Made by a program: the position numbers and the translations under genes. DNA of 35,242 bases from Streptosporangiaceae bacterium (GTDB taxonomy: Bacteria; Actinomycetota; Actinomycetes; Streptosporangiales; Streptosporangiaceae): assembly GCA_019239975.1 (NCBI GenBank), contig JAFAZE010000107.1, positions 1 through 35,242 on the forward strand, in the 5' to 3' direction. The first letter of the stretch is position 1. The number at the start of each line of letters is the position of its first letter. Under the pieces are notes generated by a model, which ran no database searches, was not told where the DNA came from, and worked only from the letters and a program-made list of their open reading frames with translations. This document shows, one piece after another, positions 1 to 8,515 of the stretch.

Positions 1-2
1 GG

Positions 3-590
3 CTGCGGGTCTGCTCAGAGATCAAGAACCGCGGCACCCGGGACGTGCTGATGGTGGTCTGCGACGGGCTGAAGGGGCTGCCGGACGCGGTCAACGCCGT
101 GTGGGAGAAGACCGTCGTGCAGACGTGCATCGTCCACCTGCTGCGGAACTCTTTTAAGTACGCGTCGAAGAAGGACTTGGCGCAGCTCGCCAAGGACCTC
201 AAGCCGGTGTATACCGCCGCGTCCGAGGCCGCCGCGCTGGACGCGTTCGCCGAGTTCTCCGGCAAGTGGGAAAAGCGCTACCCGGCGATCATCCGGCTGT
301 GGGAGAACGCCTGGGCCGAATTCGTGCCGTTCCTGGCGTTCGACCGGGAAATCCGCACCATCATCTGCACCACGAATGCCATCGAGTCGATCAACGCCCG
401 GCTGCGGCGAGCGGTGAACGCCCGCGGCCACTTCCCGACCGAGCAGGCGGCCATGAAGTGCCTGTACCTGGCGATCATGAGCCTGGACCCCACCGGGCGG
501 GGCCGACAGCGGTGGAGCAACCGGTGGAAGGCCGCCCTGAACGCCTTCGACATCACCTTCGACGGCCGCCTCAGCGCGGGACGCAAGTAA
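3..590 (+). CDS. IS256-family transposase, C-terminal part (5' end outside window)
   Basis: This is a DDE (MULE-type) transposase of the IS256 family. The reading frame is open from the window edge, so only the C-terminal ~195 residues are present; the first internal ATG (45) is not the real start. Visible family signatures are the second catalytic Asp in VVCDGLKGLP, the Cys/His-containing stretch QTCIVHLLRN, and the motif TTNAIESINARLRR, which carries the catalytic Glu. The C-terminal W-x2-RW segment is also typical. The gene ends in TAA and an IS end follows within 40 bp, so the 3' half of the element looks intact. Family assignment is confident; activity cannot be judged without the 5' part. 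Confidence 0.9.
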   Translation: MRVCSEIKNRGTRDVLMVVCDGLKGLPDAVNAVWEKTVVQTCIVHLLRNSFKYASKKDLAQLAKDLKPVYTAASEAAALDAFAEFSGKWEKRYPAIIRLWENAWAEFVPFLAFDREIRTIICTTNAIESINARLRRAVNARGHFPTEQAAMKCLYLAIMSLDPTGRGRQRWSNRWKAALNAFDITFDGRLSAGRK

Positions 591-604
591 CAACAGAGAA
601 AGAA

Positions 605-629
605 GTTACACCGTTAAGTTGACAGACCC
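605..629. repeat. Probable right terminal inverted repeat of the IS256-type element
   Basis: Just after the transposase stop, the sequence GTTAAGTTGACAGACCC (613-629) has the form of an IS256-family end, reading GGGTCTGTCAACTTAAC on the minus strand. The partner left end lies outside the window, so the pairing and the target duplication cannot be verified here. Confidence 0.5.
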
Positions 630-996
630 ACAGCAGGTCACGAAGTCCGGTTGGAGTACTAATAGGCTGCTTTCGGATAGTGCCATGTAGCTGCGGCGCG
701 CAGGCACTGGCCAAGTGGAACCCCGTCGGGGTGCGGGCAAGCTCGTCCAGCCGGAGAGCCTTGTCTCGTTCTGAGGACGTGCAGGAGCTGAGGCCCTAGG
801 TTCGGGTGGTATCTGTGTCCGTCCAGGTTGCTAGCGCGCCGGTGGCGGCTTCTCTGCAGGCGCGGGGCGCGCCGAGGGCGCGGCTTCGGCGGCGCTGGAC
901 CTCTTGGACTACTGGGCGTGCCGACACGTCTTGTTTCAGGCGGTATGTGGCGGGGTGTTCTGCTAGCGTGGCGATATCGAGGTTGCGCGGAAGGGT
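630..996. other. Gene-free interval between IS end and SARP regulator
   Basis: I see no convincing gene here. Short open frames in both directions lack ribosome sites and family motifs, and the long minus-strand frame from 1527 down to 796 is antisense to the regulator's N-terminus. The interval presumably carries the regulator's promoter, but I could not pick out a clear -10/-35 pair. Confidence 0.4.
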
Positions 997-3954
997 TTGA
1001 CGGGGCGCGATGGCGGTGATGTGAGCCTGCGGATAGGTGTGCTGGGGCCGCTGCTGGCGACGCGCGGGGGGGTGGCGGTTGGGCTGTCGCGCGGCCGGAC
1101 GGCTGTGCTGCTGGCGGCGCTGGCGATGTCTGCGGGTCATCCGGTCAGCGCTGCCCGGCTGGCGGAGCTGGTCTGGCCTGATGAACAGCCAGAATGGGTT
1201 CGTGCGAGCCTGCAGACTCTGGTGGCGAGGCTGCGCGGGCTGCTGCCCGGGGTGATCGTCACGCTGGGCGACGGCTACCTGCTCGACATCGATCCGGATC
1301 AGGTCGACCTGCTGCGGTTCCGCCGCCTGGCGCGCGCTGCGGAGGAGGCCAGCGACCCGGCCGCGGCCCGGCGGCTGCTGGATCAGGCGCTGGAATTGTG
1401 GCGGGGCGAGCCGCTGGTGGACCTGCGGTCGGCTGCCTTGGATCGGGATGTGATACCCGGCCTGACGGAGGAGTATCTGTCGGCTGTGCAGCGGCGCGCC
1501 GACCTTGACCTGGCGGCGGGCCGTCATGACCGGGTGATCGCGGAGCTGCGCGGATTGACCGGCCGGTATCCGTTGCGCGAACCGCTATGGGATCAGTTGC
1601 TGCGCGCGCTGGCCGGTGCCGGGCGGCCCGCTGAGGCCATCCAGGAGTATCACCGGGCGCGGGAGATCCTGGCCGCGGAACTCGGCGTAGATCCCTCCCT
1701 GGACCTCCAGGGCCTGTACCAGCAGCTGCTCCAGGCCGACCGGCCCTCAGCCACATTCGAACAATCGCCAGGCGCGCCGACGGAACAACCGCCTGCTGCG
1801 CCAGCCGAACGATCGCATAGTGTTCCTGCAGCTCTATCGCCGGGCGCGCCAGCGGCTGCGCTTTCCAGGCCAGATCCGACGCAGTGGGCGCCGTTGGTGC
1901 CGCGGCAGCTGCCAGCGGGAGTGGCGGGGTTCGCAGGGCGGGACGGGCCGCTGAAAGCCCTGTCCGAACTGGCGGACGAGGCGGTGGCCGATCCGCGGAC
2001 GGTGGTCATCTCGGTGGTCAGCGGTATGGCGGGGGTGGGGAAGACCGCGCTGGCCGTGCACTCGGCTCACCAGGAGGCGGCGAAGTTCCCAGACGGTCAG
2101 CTGTATGCGGACCTACGCGGCTTCGGCCCGGGTGGTAATCCGCCGTCGCCGACGGAGGTGGTGCGCGGGTTCCTGAGTGCGCTCGGCGTGCCCGCGACAC
2201 GAATCCCGGCCAGCCCCGAAGCGCTGGCGGCGCTGTACCGAACCATCCTGGCCGGGCGCCGGATCATGATCGTGCTGGACAACGCCCGGGATGCCGACCA
2301 GGTCCGGCCGCTGCTGCCCGGGTCGCCAGGCTGCATGGTCGTTGTCACAAGCCGCAGCCCGCTCACGCCTCTGGCCGCCGGGCACGGCGCCCGGCTGATC
2401 CCCCTTGATGTGCTGACCGACGGCGAGGCGGCTGAGTTGCTTGCCGCACGGCTGGGGGCGGAGCGGGTTGCCGCTGACCCGCAGACCGCCGCAGAGCTGG
2501 CGGCCCTGTGCGGGCGGCTCCCCCTTGCCCTGGCTATTACGGCGGCCCGCGCCGCCGCCCGCGCGCAGCTGCCCCTCGCGGCCTCGGCCGGCGAGCTGCG
2601 GAACGCCCGGCAACGGCTGGACGCGCTGGACGGGGGGGATCCGGCCAGCAACCTGCGAGCGGTGTTCTCCTGGTCCTGCCAGCAGCTCAGCGGGGAAGCG
2701 GCGGAGATGTTCTGGCTGCTCGGTGTCCATCCCGGCCCGGACATCTCGCTGCCTGCTGCGGCCAGCCTGGCTGCGACCGAACCGCCCGAAGCCGACGCCG
2801 CGCTGCGGGAGCTCACCGGCCTGAATCTGGTCACCGAGCACCGTCCCGGCAGGTACACGCTGCACGACCTTCTCCATGCGTACGCCGCCGAGCAGGCCAC
2901 CGCCATCCTCCCTGCGAGCAGCCGTCAGGAGGCTGTCCACCGGGTGCTTGACCACTACCTGCACACCAGCCGCAACGCCGCCACAAGGCTCAATCCGCTG
3001 CCTTATCCCCTCATGCTGTCTCCGCCGCAGGACAAGGCCGTGACCGTCACCTTCAGCAGCAGCCACCAGGCGATGGACTGGCTCGACGCTGAACATCAGG
3101 TCCTGCTCGCGGTCACCGCACTGGCCGCCAGCACCGGGTTCGACACCCACGCCTGGCAGATCCCCGCGACGGTTACCCGGTATCTCGACGGGCACGGGCA
3201 CTGGCAAGACTGGGCCGAAATGCAGTACCTCGCGCTTCAGGCGGCTGAGCGGCTCGGCGACAAGAATGCCCAGGCCAGCGTCCATCGCGCCAGCGGTGGC
3301 CTGTACGTGCGCCTGGCGCTTCACGACCAGGCGCGTGAGCATTTTGGCCGGGCTCTGGAGCTGTACCGCGAACTCGACGACCAGGTCGGCCAGGCTCTTG
3401 CGCATGGCGGCCTGTCTGTGAGTCTCGAATTCCAGGGCCGCTATCGCGAGGCACTGGCACATTCCGAGCGTGCCTTTGACTTGTCCCGCTCAGCCGGGAA
3501 TCCCCAGGTCTCCGCAACCATGCTGAACAGAGTCGGCTGGCACGCCGCCCATCTCGGCGAGTATCAGCGCGCCCTAGCTTGCTGCCAGCAGGCCCTGGAC
3601 CTGCTCCGAGAGCACACCAGCCCCTACACCGAAGGCTGCATCTGGGACAGCCTCGGCTACATCCATCAGCATCTCGGCCACCACACCGAATCCATCGACT
3701 GCTACCAGCGCGCGGCCAGCCTGTTCCGTGAGATCGGGAACCGCTTCGAGCTCGCCGACACGCTAGCCAGCCTCGGCGACGCCTGCGACACCGCCGGGCA
3801 GCCCGCCGCCGCCCGCGACGCCTGGCAGCAAGCCTTCACAATCCTCAACGAGCTCCACCACCCCGACGCCGCCCGGGTCCATGCCAAACTGCTGCATGAC
3901 GGCTTTGCTTCCGCCGACAAACAGTACGTTCCAGCGCCATGTTCGAGCAACTAA
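997..3954 (+). CDS. SARP/AfsR-type regulator (BTAD + NB-ARC + TPR)
   Basis: This is a large Streptomyces antibiotic regulatory protein of the AfsR type, a transcription activator often tied to secondary metabolism. In order it shows an OmpR-like winged helix (~residues 12-100, IGVLGPL... to ...GDGYLLDIDPDQVD), a bacterial transcriptional activation domain (~105-250, ending EYHRAREILAAELGVDPS), a Pro/Ala-rich linker (~250-295), and an NB-ARC/STAND ATPase. The ATPase has a P-loop GMAGVGKT (~343-350), a Walker B region IMIVLDNARD and an LPLAL motif. TPR-like helices (~740-960) follow. The TTG at 997 gives the longest form; GTG at 1021 (MSLRIGVLGPL) fits the usual family start better. No biosynthetic cluster adjoins it in the window, so its targets are unknown. 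Confidence 0.9.
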   Translation: MTGRDGGDVSLRIGVLGPLLATRGGVAVGLSRGRTAVLLAALAMSAGHPVSAARLAELVWPDEQPEWVRASLQTLVARLRGLLPGVIVTLGDGYLLDIDPDQVDLLRFRRLARAAEEASDPAAARRLLDQALELWRGEPLVDLRSAALDRDVIPGLTEEYLSAVQRRADLDLAAGRHDRVIAELRGLTGRYPLREPLWDQLLRALAGAGRPAEAIQEYHRAREILAAELGVDPSLDLQGLYQQLLQADRPSATFEQSPGAPTEQPPAAPAERSHSVPAALSPGAPAAALSRPDPTQWAPLVPRQLPAGVAGFAGRDGPLKALSELADEAVADPRTVVISVVSGMAGVGKTALAVHSAHQEAAKFPDGQLYADLRGFGPGGNPPSPTEVVRGFLSALGVPATRIPASPEALAALYRTILAGRRIMIVLDNARDADQVRPLLPGSPGCMVVVTSRSPLTPLAAGHGARLIPLDVLTDGEAAELLAARLGAERVAADPQTAAELAALCGRLPLALAITAARAAARAQLPLAASAGELRNARQRLDALDGGDPASNLRAVFSWSCQQLSGEAAEMFWLLGVHPGPDISLPAAASLAATEPPEADAALRELTGLNLVTEHRPGRYTLHDLLHAYAAEQATAILPASSRQEAVHRVLDHYLHTSRNAATRLNPLPYPLMLSPPQDKAVTVTFSSSHQAMDWLDAEHQVLLAVTALAASTGFDTHAWQIPATVTRYLDGHGHWQDWAEMQYLALQAAERLGDKNAQASVHRASGGLYVRLALHDQAREHFGRALELYRELDDQVGQALAHGGLSVSLEFQGRYREALAHSERAFDLSRSAGNPQVSATMLNRVGWHAAHLGEYQRALACCQQALDLLREHTSPYTEGCIWDSLGYIHQHLGHHTESIDCYQRAASLFREIGNRFELADTLASLGDACDTAGQPAAARDAWQQAFTILNELHHPDAARVHAKLLHDGFASADKQYVPAPCSSN

Positions 3955-4064
3955 CCGCGGTTCTTTGCGTCGGGTCCTCTCCGGATATTGAGGACGCCTC
4001 CACGCGTCGAGAAGGGTTTCCACCACCGACTTCCTTTGGATCCCAGCCGGGGTTTCCTCAAGCG

Positions 4065-4223
4065 GCCGAGTTCGCCACGGTGAAACGGCGCCTGGCCGAG
4101 CGGTTCCCGTACGACGGCGTGGGCTACACCGACGCCAAGGACCCTACGTGTGGGAGATCATCCGCCGAGCGGATGAGTGGGCGCAGCTACAGAACTGGGC
4201 GCCGGGACCCAGCGACGCCTAGG
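4065..4223 (+). pseudogene. Frameshifted remnant of a short unknown gene
   Basis: The stretch reads as protein-like sequence only if one frame change is allowed. From 4065 the frame gives AEFATVKRRLAERFPYDGVG followed by YTDAKDP. After about 4144 the coding-like sequence continues in another frame as YVWEIIRRADEWAQLQNW, ending APGPSDA and a stop near 4222. A one-base loss in the run of C at 4142-4144 explains both halves. No start or ribosome site is visible upstream, and I cannot name the family. It lies just outside the tRNA-Arg island's left boundary, in decayed sequence downstream of the SARP gene. Confidence 0.4.
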
Positions 4224-4360
4224 AATCAAGATCCTCGCAGCGTCCAGACAGATCCCGTCTTCGCCGTACCCACGGCGCCGGACTTTCGTCTCGGTCATGG
4301 CGGGAGCCTAACACTTTGGCTCCCATCGAGCCCTTCAATGCGGCTCTAGGCCTCTGACCT

Positions 4361-4403
<43 letters not shown>

Positions 4404-4637
4404 TTCGTTTCGCGGTTGGGGCTGGCCTGCGCGTGCCCAGGTCGCGGGGTGCTCGCGGGTGCCGTGGCTGACCGTTGGTGACCGCGGTTTACCGCCCGTT
4501 CTGGCACGGTTGTGGCACGGCGCGGATGGGTCCGGCTGCTCGGAAATGGGCGGCCGGGGCTGTCTTTCCTGCGCACGCGCGCACGCCTCGACCGGCTGGT
4601 CATCCCGTCACCGTCGGCCCACCCACCGGGGAGCGGG

Positions 4638-4701
4638 CCAAGCCCTACGGGTCAAGGTGGAGCGCCCCACTGGACGAATGACCTTGACCCGTAGGGCTTG
4701 G
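4638..4701. repeat. Perfect 21-bp inverted repeat (hairpin, 22-nt loop)
   Basis: The left arm 4638-4658 and right arm 4681-4701 are perfect reverse complements (right arm starts ACCTTGACCCGTAGGG). They are separated by 22 nt at 4659-4680. The structure sits about 235 bp inside the island's left repeat with no gene on its left. It could be a bidirectional terminator shielding the island, a small MITE, or a replication/transfer structure of the ancestral element. No long T-run follows, but actinobacterial terminators often lack one. Confidence 0.8.
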
Positions 4702-5013
4702 TTTGCTCGGCTCTGCCTGGACCGATGGGGATGGGATGACCAGGCTTCCACCTCAGCCACGCGACCACCTCGACCGCGTGGAGGCGTCCATCCTGGAGCC
4801 CGAGGTCCCCGCCGGAGGCAGTGAACGGTTGTACCGTCAGTTTGGGAGTCTAAGCTGGGGGCATTCACGTGGCCTGACCTGCGAGCTGGCTGTGCGCACG
4901 CAACCGTAGACCAACCCTTGGATACCTGCTGTTTCCCGCCCGTTCCGGCACGTAGTGCCACAACACAGACGGTTCGAGGCGTACTGCTCGGACAATGAAT
5001 CGTGTCGGTGCAA

Positions 5014-5044
5014 TTGATACAGGCGCGGGCTGACCTGGTATAAA
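5014..5044 (+). promoter_or_regulatory. Putative promoter of the DUF4365-like gene (leaderless)
   Basis: TTGATA at 5014-5019 and TATAAA at 5039-5044 form a -35/-10 pair with a rather long 19-bp gap. The expected transcription start falls on the A of the ATG at 5051. No Shine-Dalgarno sequence precedes that ATG, so a leaderless mRNA is the simplest reading. Confidence 0.45.
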
Positions 5045-5050
5045 CCACTT

Positions 5051-6010
5051 ATGAGCCCGAAGCATGATCGCCCGGAACCACAAACCGGCTCCTACGCGCC
5101 GAATGCTCGTGAGGGAGCGCGGTCGGAGTACCTAGCCCAGTATGTCTTCAGCCGTTTTGGCACTTCGCTCCCTGTTCTACGCCAAGAAGATCATGGGCTC
5201 GACCTACACTGCACGCTTAGTGAACGTAAAGGTCGTCGGGCATGGCCTGTGGCATACTACTCCGTGCAGGTCAAGAGCACTAACCGCCCGGTGATCTTCA
5301 GCAGCCGCGAATCCGTCGAATGGCTAGTTAGCTATCCTTCCGCACTTTTGATTTGTGTAGTGGACAAAAAGAAGGCGTTCATCCGGGTGTTTCAAACAAC
5401 GGCGAGGTTTGGCGCTGCAGTCACTTTGGCGTTGCCTGAGCGGCTCAAGATGTTGCTGAATTCTCCCGCTGGCGAGGGCCGGACGCTGGACTGGGATGAC
5501 GTGGGGAACTGTAAATTGGGGCCGCCGATTCTAGAATTCAAGACCGACGACCTACTCAATGACGACCTAGTTCGGAAGTATCGTCAGGTCCTGACCTATT
5601 GGGTGAAGTGCGACACCGCGAATGTACGCAAGTATCAAATGGGCATGCGCACTGTCAAGTTGCCTGGCAGTTACCGGACTAACGAGGTGCCCCTGGCCCC
5701 CAATGCTAGGTTCTTTCTTAACTACCCAGGTGCTGACACTCAATCCAAGGCTGAAGAGACTGCTCTAGACCTCGATGAGTGGCTCGGGCCCCTGAAGCTC
5801 AGTAGCGGGGACAGCCTTGGGGCATTGCTTGTCGCCTTGAGACTCCGTCACAGCGACCCGGATTACTCACACGGGCGCGGCGCAGACTTGGCCATGGAAC
5901 TGCGCCGCGTCACCGCGATTGAGGCGTCTACAGATGTGCAGAGCAGCGACTACGTCTTCGCTCCGCTTGACAAGTTGCTGACGGAACTGCAACGAAAGCT
6001 TACTAGCTGA
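5051..6010 (+). CDS. DUF4365-like protein, probable PD-(D/E)XK nuclease fold
   Basis: This 319-residue soluble protein begins with the pattern of DUF4365 proteins: a helix AREGARSEYLAQYVFSRFG with Glu26, then EDHGLDLHC with Asp51, then YYSVQVKST with Gln73 and Lys75. The E...D...QxK order matches the PD-(D/E)XK nuclease-like core, so nucleic-acid cleavage is plausible but inferred. The C-terminal ~190 residues have no motif I recognise. No signal peptide or membrane segment is seen. Base composition is lower in GC than the chromosomal core, with many A/T-ending codons. DUF4365 proteins are frequent in accessory and defence-like islands; the next gene on the same strand is a TIR protein ~500 bp downstream. 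The ATG at 5051 is supported by the promoter spacing. Confidence 0.75.
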   Translation: MSPKHDRPEPQTGSYAPNAREGARSEYLAQYVFSRFGTSLPVLRQEDHGLDLHCTLSERKGRRAWPVAYYSVQVKSTNRPVIFSSRESVEWLVSYPSALLICVVDKKKAFIRVFQTTARFGAAVTLALPERLKMLLNSPAGEGRTLDWDDVGNCKLGPPILEFKTDDLLNDDLVRKYRQVLTYWVKCDTANVRKYQMGMRTVKLPGSYRTNEVPLAPNARFFLNYPGADTQSKAEETALDLDEWLGPLKLSSGDSLGALLVALRLRHSDPDYSHGRGADLAMELRRVTAIEASTDVQSSDYVFAPLDKLLTELQRKLTS

Positions 6011-6514
6011 CTCAACCAGCAGTTTGGTCCGCCCGCGTAAGCCTCTCGCTGCCTCCGTCATGCCGAACGACTCACCATAGTGGGCTGCAAGCACGGCCCG
6101 CCGTGCCGCGCCGGGTCGGCCGCCAAGGCCGCACGCCCGGCGCGAGTGCGGCGGGCAGCGTCGGCGCGCAGCGCCGACGCCTTGATCCAGTACGGCTTAA
6201 CTCGGCAGTCTCCGTATCACCCGCATTTACCCGCAGGTTGCCGCATCCCGGGGACTGTCGCCCCGAACTGTCGGCACGGCCCTACCTCCGCTCCAGCGAG
6301 CGTGGCACATGTATAGGTTTCTGCTCAGGACAGCCGTAGCGCGGGCTGGTTGCTGTACCTCGCTGCTGTGCGGACTCACACCCGTCAGCCGAACGGTGTC
6401 AAGTCCCCTTCACACCTATGGCGGCACGGGCAACTGGGGCCGTGCGATGCGCCGAGCGGCTAACACAGATACAGTACGCGCGGTGATGGTAGGCTGCGGA
6501 CCAAGGTCGGAGTC
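6011..6514. other. 500-bp spacer between DUF4365-like and TIR genes
   Basis: No supported gene. A 9-bp hairpin (arms 6158-6166 and 6172-6180, 5-nt loop) lies about 150 bp after the DUF4365 stop and could be its terminator, although no T-run follows. The rest is mixed-composition sequence whose open frames lack ribosome sites. The end of the interval provides an AAGG (6503-6506) as ribosome site for the TIR gene. Confidence 0.4.
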
Positions 6515-7069
6515 GTGATGAAAGTATTCATTAGCTGGTCTGGTGATCGCTCGAAGGCGGTAGCTGAAAAACTGCGTGACTGGCTTCCGACTATTGTGCA
6601 GTCGGTAGAGCCTTTCGTCTCCACGCAAGATGTTCCGGTAGGGGGACGCGGCCTTAACGTCCTCGCATCTCAACTCCAGGAGTGTTCTTTCGGAATTCTC
6701 TGTCTTACTCAAGAGAATAAGCAAGGACCATGGATACATTTCGAGGCCGGGGCGTTGTCCAAGGTGATAGATGCATCGCGGGTCGTTCCATTGCTGCTTG
6801 ACCTGAAGGTAAGTGATCTAACTGGGCCATTGGTTCAGTTTCAAGTCGCCTCTATAGAGGACCGTGACGGGATCTTCTCATTGATCAAGGCGCTGGCCGA
6901 GGAGAGTTCGCCTCCTATTGCGGAAAGTCGTCTTCAACGGCTCTTCGATGCCTTCTGGCCCGAGTTGGAGGCGAAAGTTTCCCAATTGAAGACCGCGGTC
7001 GCGAGCAAACCGAAGCAAGACACCCGCAGCGAGAGAGATTCTCGAGGAAATTCTGCTCCTGAGCCGTAA
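6515..7069 (+). CDS. TIR-domain protein (probable NADase effector), likely truncated by frameshift
   Basis: Residues 1-~150 form a bacterial TIR-like domain. It begins MKVFISWSGDRSKAVAEKL, and has the acidic/Pro loop STQDVPVGGRG, FGILCLTQEN, and the motif GPWIHFEAGAL, whose Glu (~residue 77) occupies the position of the NAD-hydrolysing Glu in active TIR domains. Bacterial TIR proteins commonly act as NAD+-depleting effectors in anti-phage systems; that role here is inference. The start may be GTG 6515 or the adjacent ATG 6518; AAGG at 6503 serves either. The C-terminal ~20 residues (after about 7010) look noncoding, whereas the overlapping +1 frame reads AAREILEEILLLSRNAER and runs into the next frame. 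The natural protein therefore probably continued to 7475. Confidence 0.8.
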   Translation: MMKVFISWSGDRSKAVAEKLRDWLPTIVQSVEPFVSTQDVPVGGRGLNVLASQLQECSFGILCLTQENKQGPWIHFEAGALSKVIDASRVVPLLLDLKVSDLTGPLVQFQVASIEDRDGIFSLIKALAEESSPPIAESRLQRLFDAFWPELEAKVSQLKTAVASKPKQDTRSERDSRGNSAPEP

Positions 7070-7082
7070 CGCCGAAAGGCAA

Positions 7083-7475
7083 ATGTCTAGGGTCGTCACT
7101 GCCCAAAGAGCACGCGACATGGTATCGAGAGTTCGTGGCTCGGGACCTACATCTCCTGCCCAGCTTGACGCTAGGGAACGAATCACGATCGGGGATGTCT
7201 GGGATGCGATCGACGCCTCTGGCTTTCAGCCCGCAAACGCTCAGGCCGCCTCGGGTACGGCTTATCTCGAAGGGGCTGACGGGCAGATGATCAGGCTCCC
7301 CAACCAGAGTTTCATGGACTGGGGCATTGCGTCTGATGATCTTCTGGCGATCCTGAACACATGGGGAGTGCACCCTGTTGTCAGTCGTAAGTATCCGGTG
7401 CCTGATCGCGTTAACGCAGATGACGCAAACAGACCTGTGGGAGAACGTTACGAGCGGCCAATTAACCACACTTAG
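7083..7475 (+). CDS. Unknown 130-residue protein, probably the displaced C-terminus of the TIR gene
   Basis: This frame gives MSRVVTAQRARDMVSRVRGS... with the later segment IGDVWDAIDASGFQPANAQA and ending RPVGERYERPINHT. GAAAGG (7074-7079) precedes the ATG at 7083, so independent translation is possible. However, the same frame is open back to 6990 and reads TPAAREILEEILLLSRNAER directly into this ATG. That helical, Leu-rich stretch is coding-like and resembles linkers that follow TIR domains. I favour a single ancestral gene (6515-7475) split by a one-base insertion or two-base loss between ~6990 and 7020. No family recognised. Confidence 0.5.
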   Translation: MSRVVTAQRARDMVSRVRGSGPTSPAQLDARERITIGDVWDAIDASGFQPANAQAASGTAYLEGADGQMIRLPNQSFMDWGIASDDLLAILNTWGVHPVVSRKYPVPDRVNADDANRPVGERYERPINHT

Positions 7476-7596
7476 TTCAGTGCGGTGTGATCCTTCACTT
7501 GTAAGACACAGCCAATCTGTCGGCTACCGTCGCTCACCTGGGAATTTCGCTTCCCGTATCACTCGCTCAATCGGCGGCTGTCGTATGTCGTTGTGG

Positions 7597-7821
7597 TCAA
7601 CGACTGTGGTCAGCACTCAGGCGGACGCGTTTCCGCCCGAGTGCGACACCGACCGTCACCGCGATGGTGGAGATCACGATCAGGAATGGGATCGGACTGT
7701 CGGAAGATCTTGCAAACAGCAGCACTGCTGCACCAAGGATCGGCGGGATCGCTGCCGCCCGCCATCGCCTGATGCGATACCCGGCTATGGCCGCGATCAA
7801 GACCACCAGTAGCAGTGTCAT
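7597..7821 (-). CDS. Small membrane protein, two TM segments
   Basis: A 74-residue hydrophobic protein: TM1 ~residues 2-14 (TLLLVVLIAAIAGY) followed by basic IRRWR, then further hydrophobic segments ~22-38 and ~44-60, ending in basic and polar residues. The only ribosome-site candidate is weak. Composition and the positive-inside pattern support a real membrane protein, but no family is recognised. It is oriented against the TIR genes, with ~120 bp between the 3' ends. Confidence 0.5.
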   Translation of the reverse strand: MTLLLVVLIAAIAGYRIRRWRAAAIPPILGAAVLLFARSSDSPIPFLIVISTIAVTVGVALGRKRVRLSADHSR

Positions 7822-8515
7822 GTGATCAGGGTAGCTCGATCCGTCTGTTCACTGATAGGTGCCGCGTCAATTTGCGGAGGTTCGCCGCGCGCATTCCGGG
7901 CCTGGCCTCTGGCTTGGCCCTCGCCGTCAGGCCCGCTGGGCTGGCAGAGGCTCCGGCGCTCAAGGGCGGGTCCTGAAGATCGTTTCTGCGAAGCGGTTAG
8001 AAACGATCTTTGGGTGCCCTTGACGCTGGAGGGGCCAGCCCGGACAATGCGCGGCGTTCCGGCCCGCTGGCTGTGACATTCTCACGGCTTCCGGCGCACT
8101 CGGCGCGATGCTGTCGGCCTGGTCGTGGTGCTGGCGGGCGCGGAGCAGGATACGGCGGGGACCGCAGCGGCCGGTCACATGGGGTGCCGTGCGCGGCAGC
8201 CGACGCGCCTGGCGGGCTTCCGCCCAAAGGGCGCGGCGAAAAGCTGCCGCCCCGCAACGGCGAGACCCCCGGTTGAACCCCGGCCGCTTACGGCGGGTCA
8301 CCCTGGCCGCTCATTCTCTCTCAACTGCTCGCGCCCGTCCTCGCTGTTCACGGCCGGGGCCGTCAGGCCCGGCGCGCCGAAGGTGCGCCCTTGAAACGCG
8401 CATAGAAAGTTGTCACACCTCCAGGTCCGCGATAGGCAAGAAGCTTCAGGGCGCTGACTAGCGTAAACGGTTGTCAAGTTCGTGCGCACAGGCAGAGAGG
8501 CGTTAACGTCGAGTC
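7822..8515. other. 700-bp gene-free interval with a large imperfect palindrome
   Basis: No gene is supported on either strand; overlapping short frames in all phases show no motifs. The outstanding feature is the 104-bp imperfect inverted repeat at 7938-8041, annotated separately. The right part leads to the Nudix gene, with an AGAGAGG stretch near 8494-8500. Confidence 0.45.
7938..8041. repeat. 104-bp imperfect inverted repeat with a perfect 12-bp core stem
   Basis: The inner stem is perfect: AAGATCGTTTCT (7976-7987) and AGAAACGATCTT (7999-8010) around an 11-nt loop. Outward, the pairing resumes in blocks: GGGC, then TCAAGGGC-type bases opposite GCCCTTGA, CTCC opposite GGAG, and finally GGGCTGGC (7938-7945) opposite GCCAGCCC (8034-8041). 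The whole could fold into a ~45-bp interrupted stem. Candidates are a structured RNA, a MITE, or a single-strand origin left from a rolling-circle element; none can be chosen from sequence alone. Confidence 0.7.

Larger units (their letters stand above)
4404..5050. other. Gene-free left end of the island
   Basis: About 650 bp without a convincing gene. The only strong structure is the 21-bp-arm hairpin at 4638-4701, annotated separately. The right end holds the promoter of the DUF4365-like gene. Short open frames on both strands lack ribosome sites and recognisable motifs. Confidence 0.5.

Noticed and set aside
2113..3462. Minus-strand 449-codon frame opposite the SARP regulator
   Set aside because: Antisense shadow; the plus strand has clear NB-ARC and TPR sequence.
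3939..4349. 136-codon plus-strand frame after the SARP gene
   Set aside because: It overlaps the SARP 3' end, has no ribosome site, and coding-like sequence inside it switches frame near 4144; treated as a remnant only.
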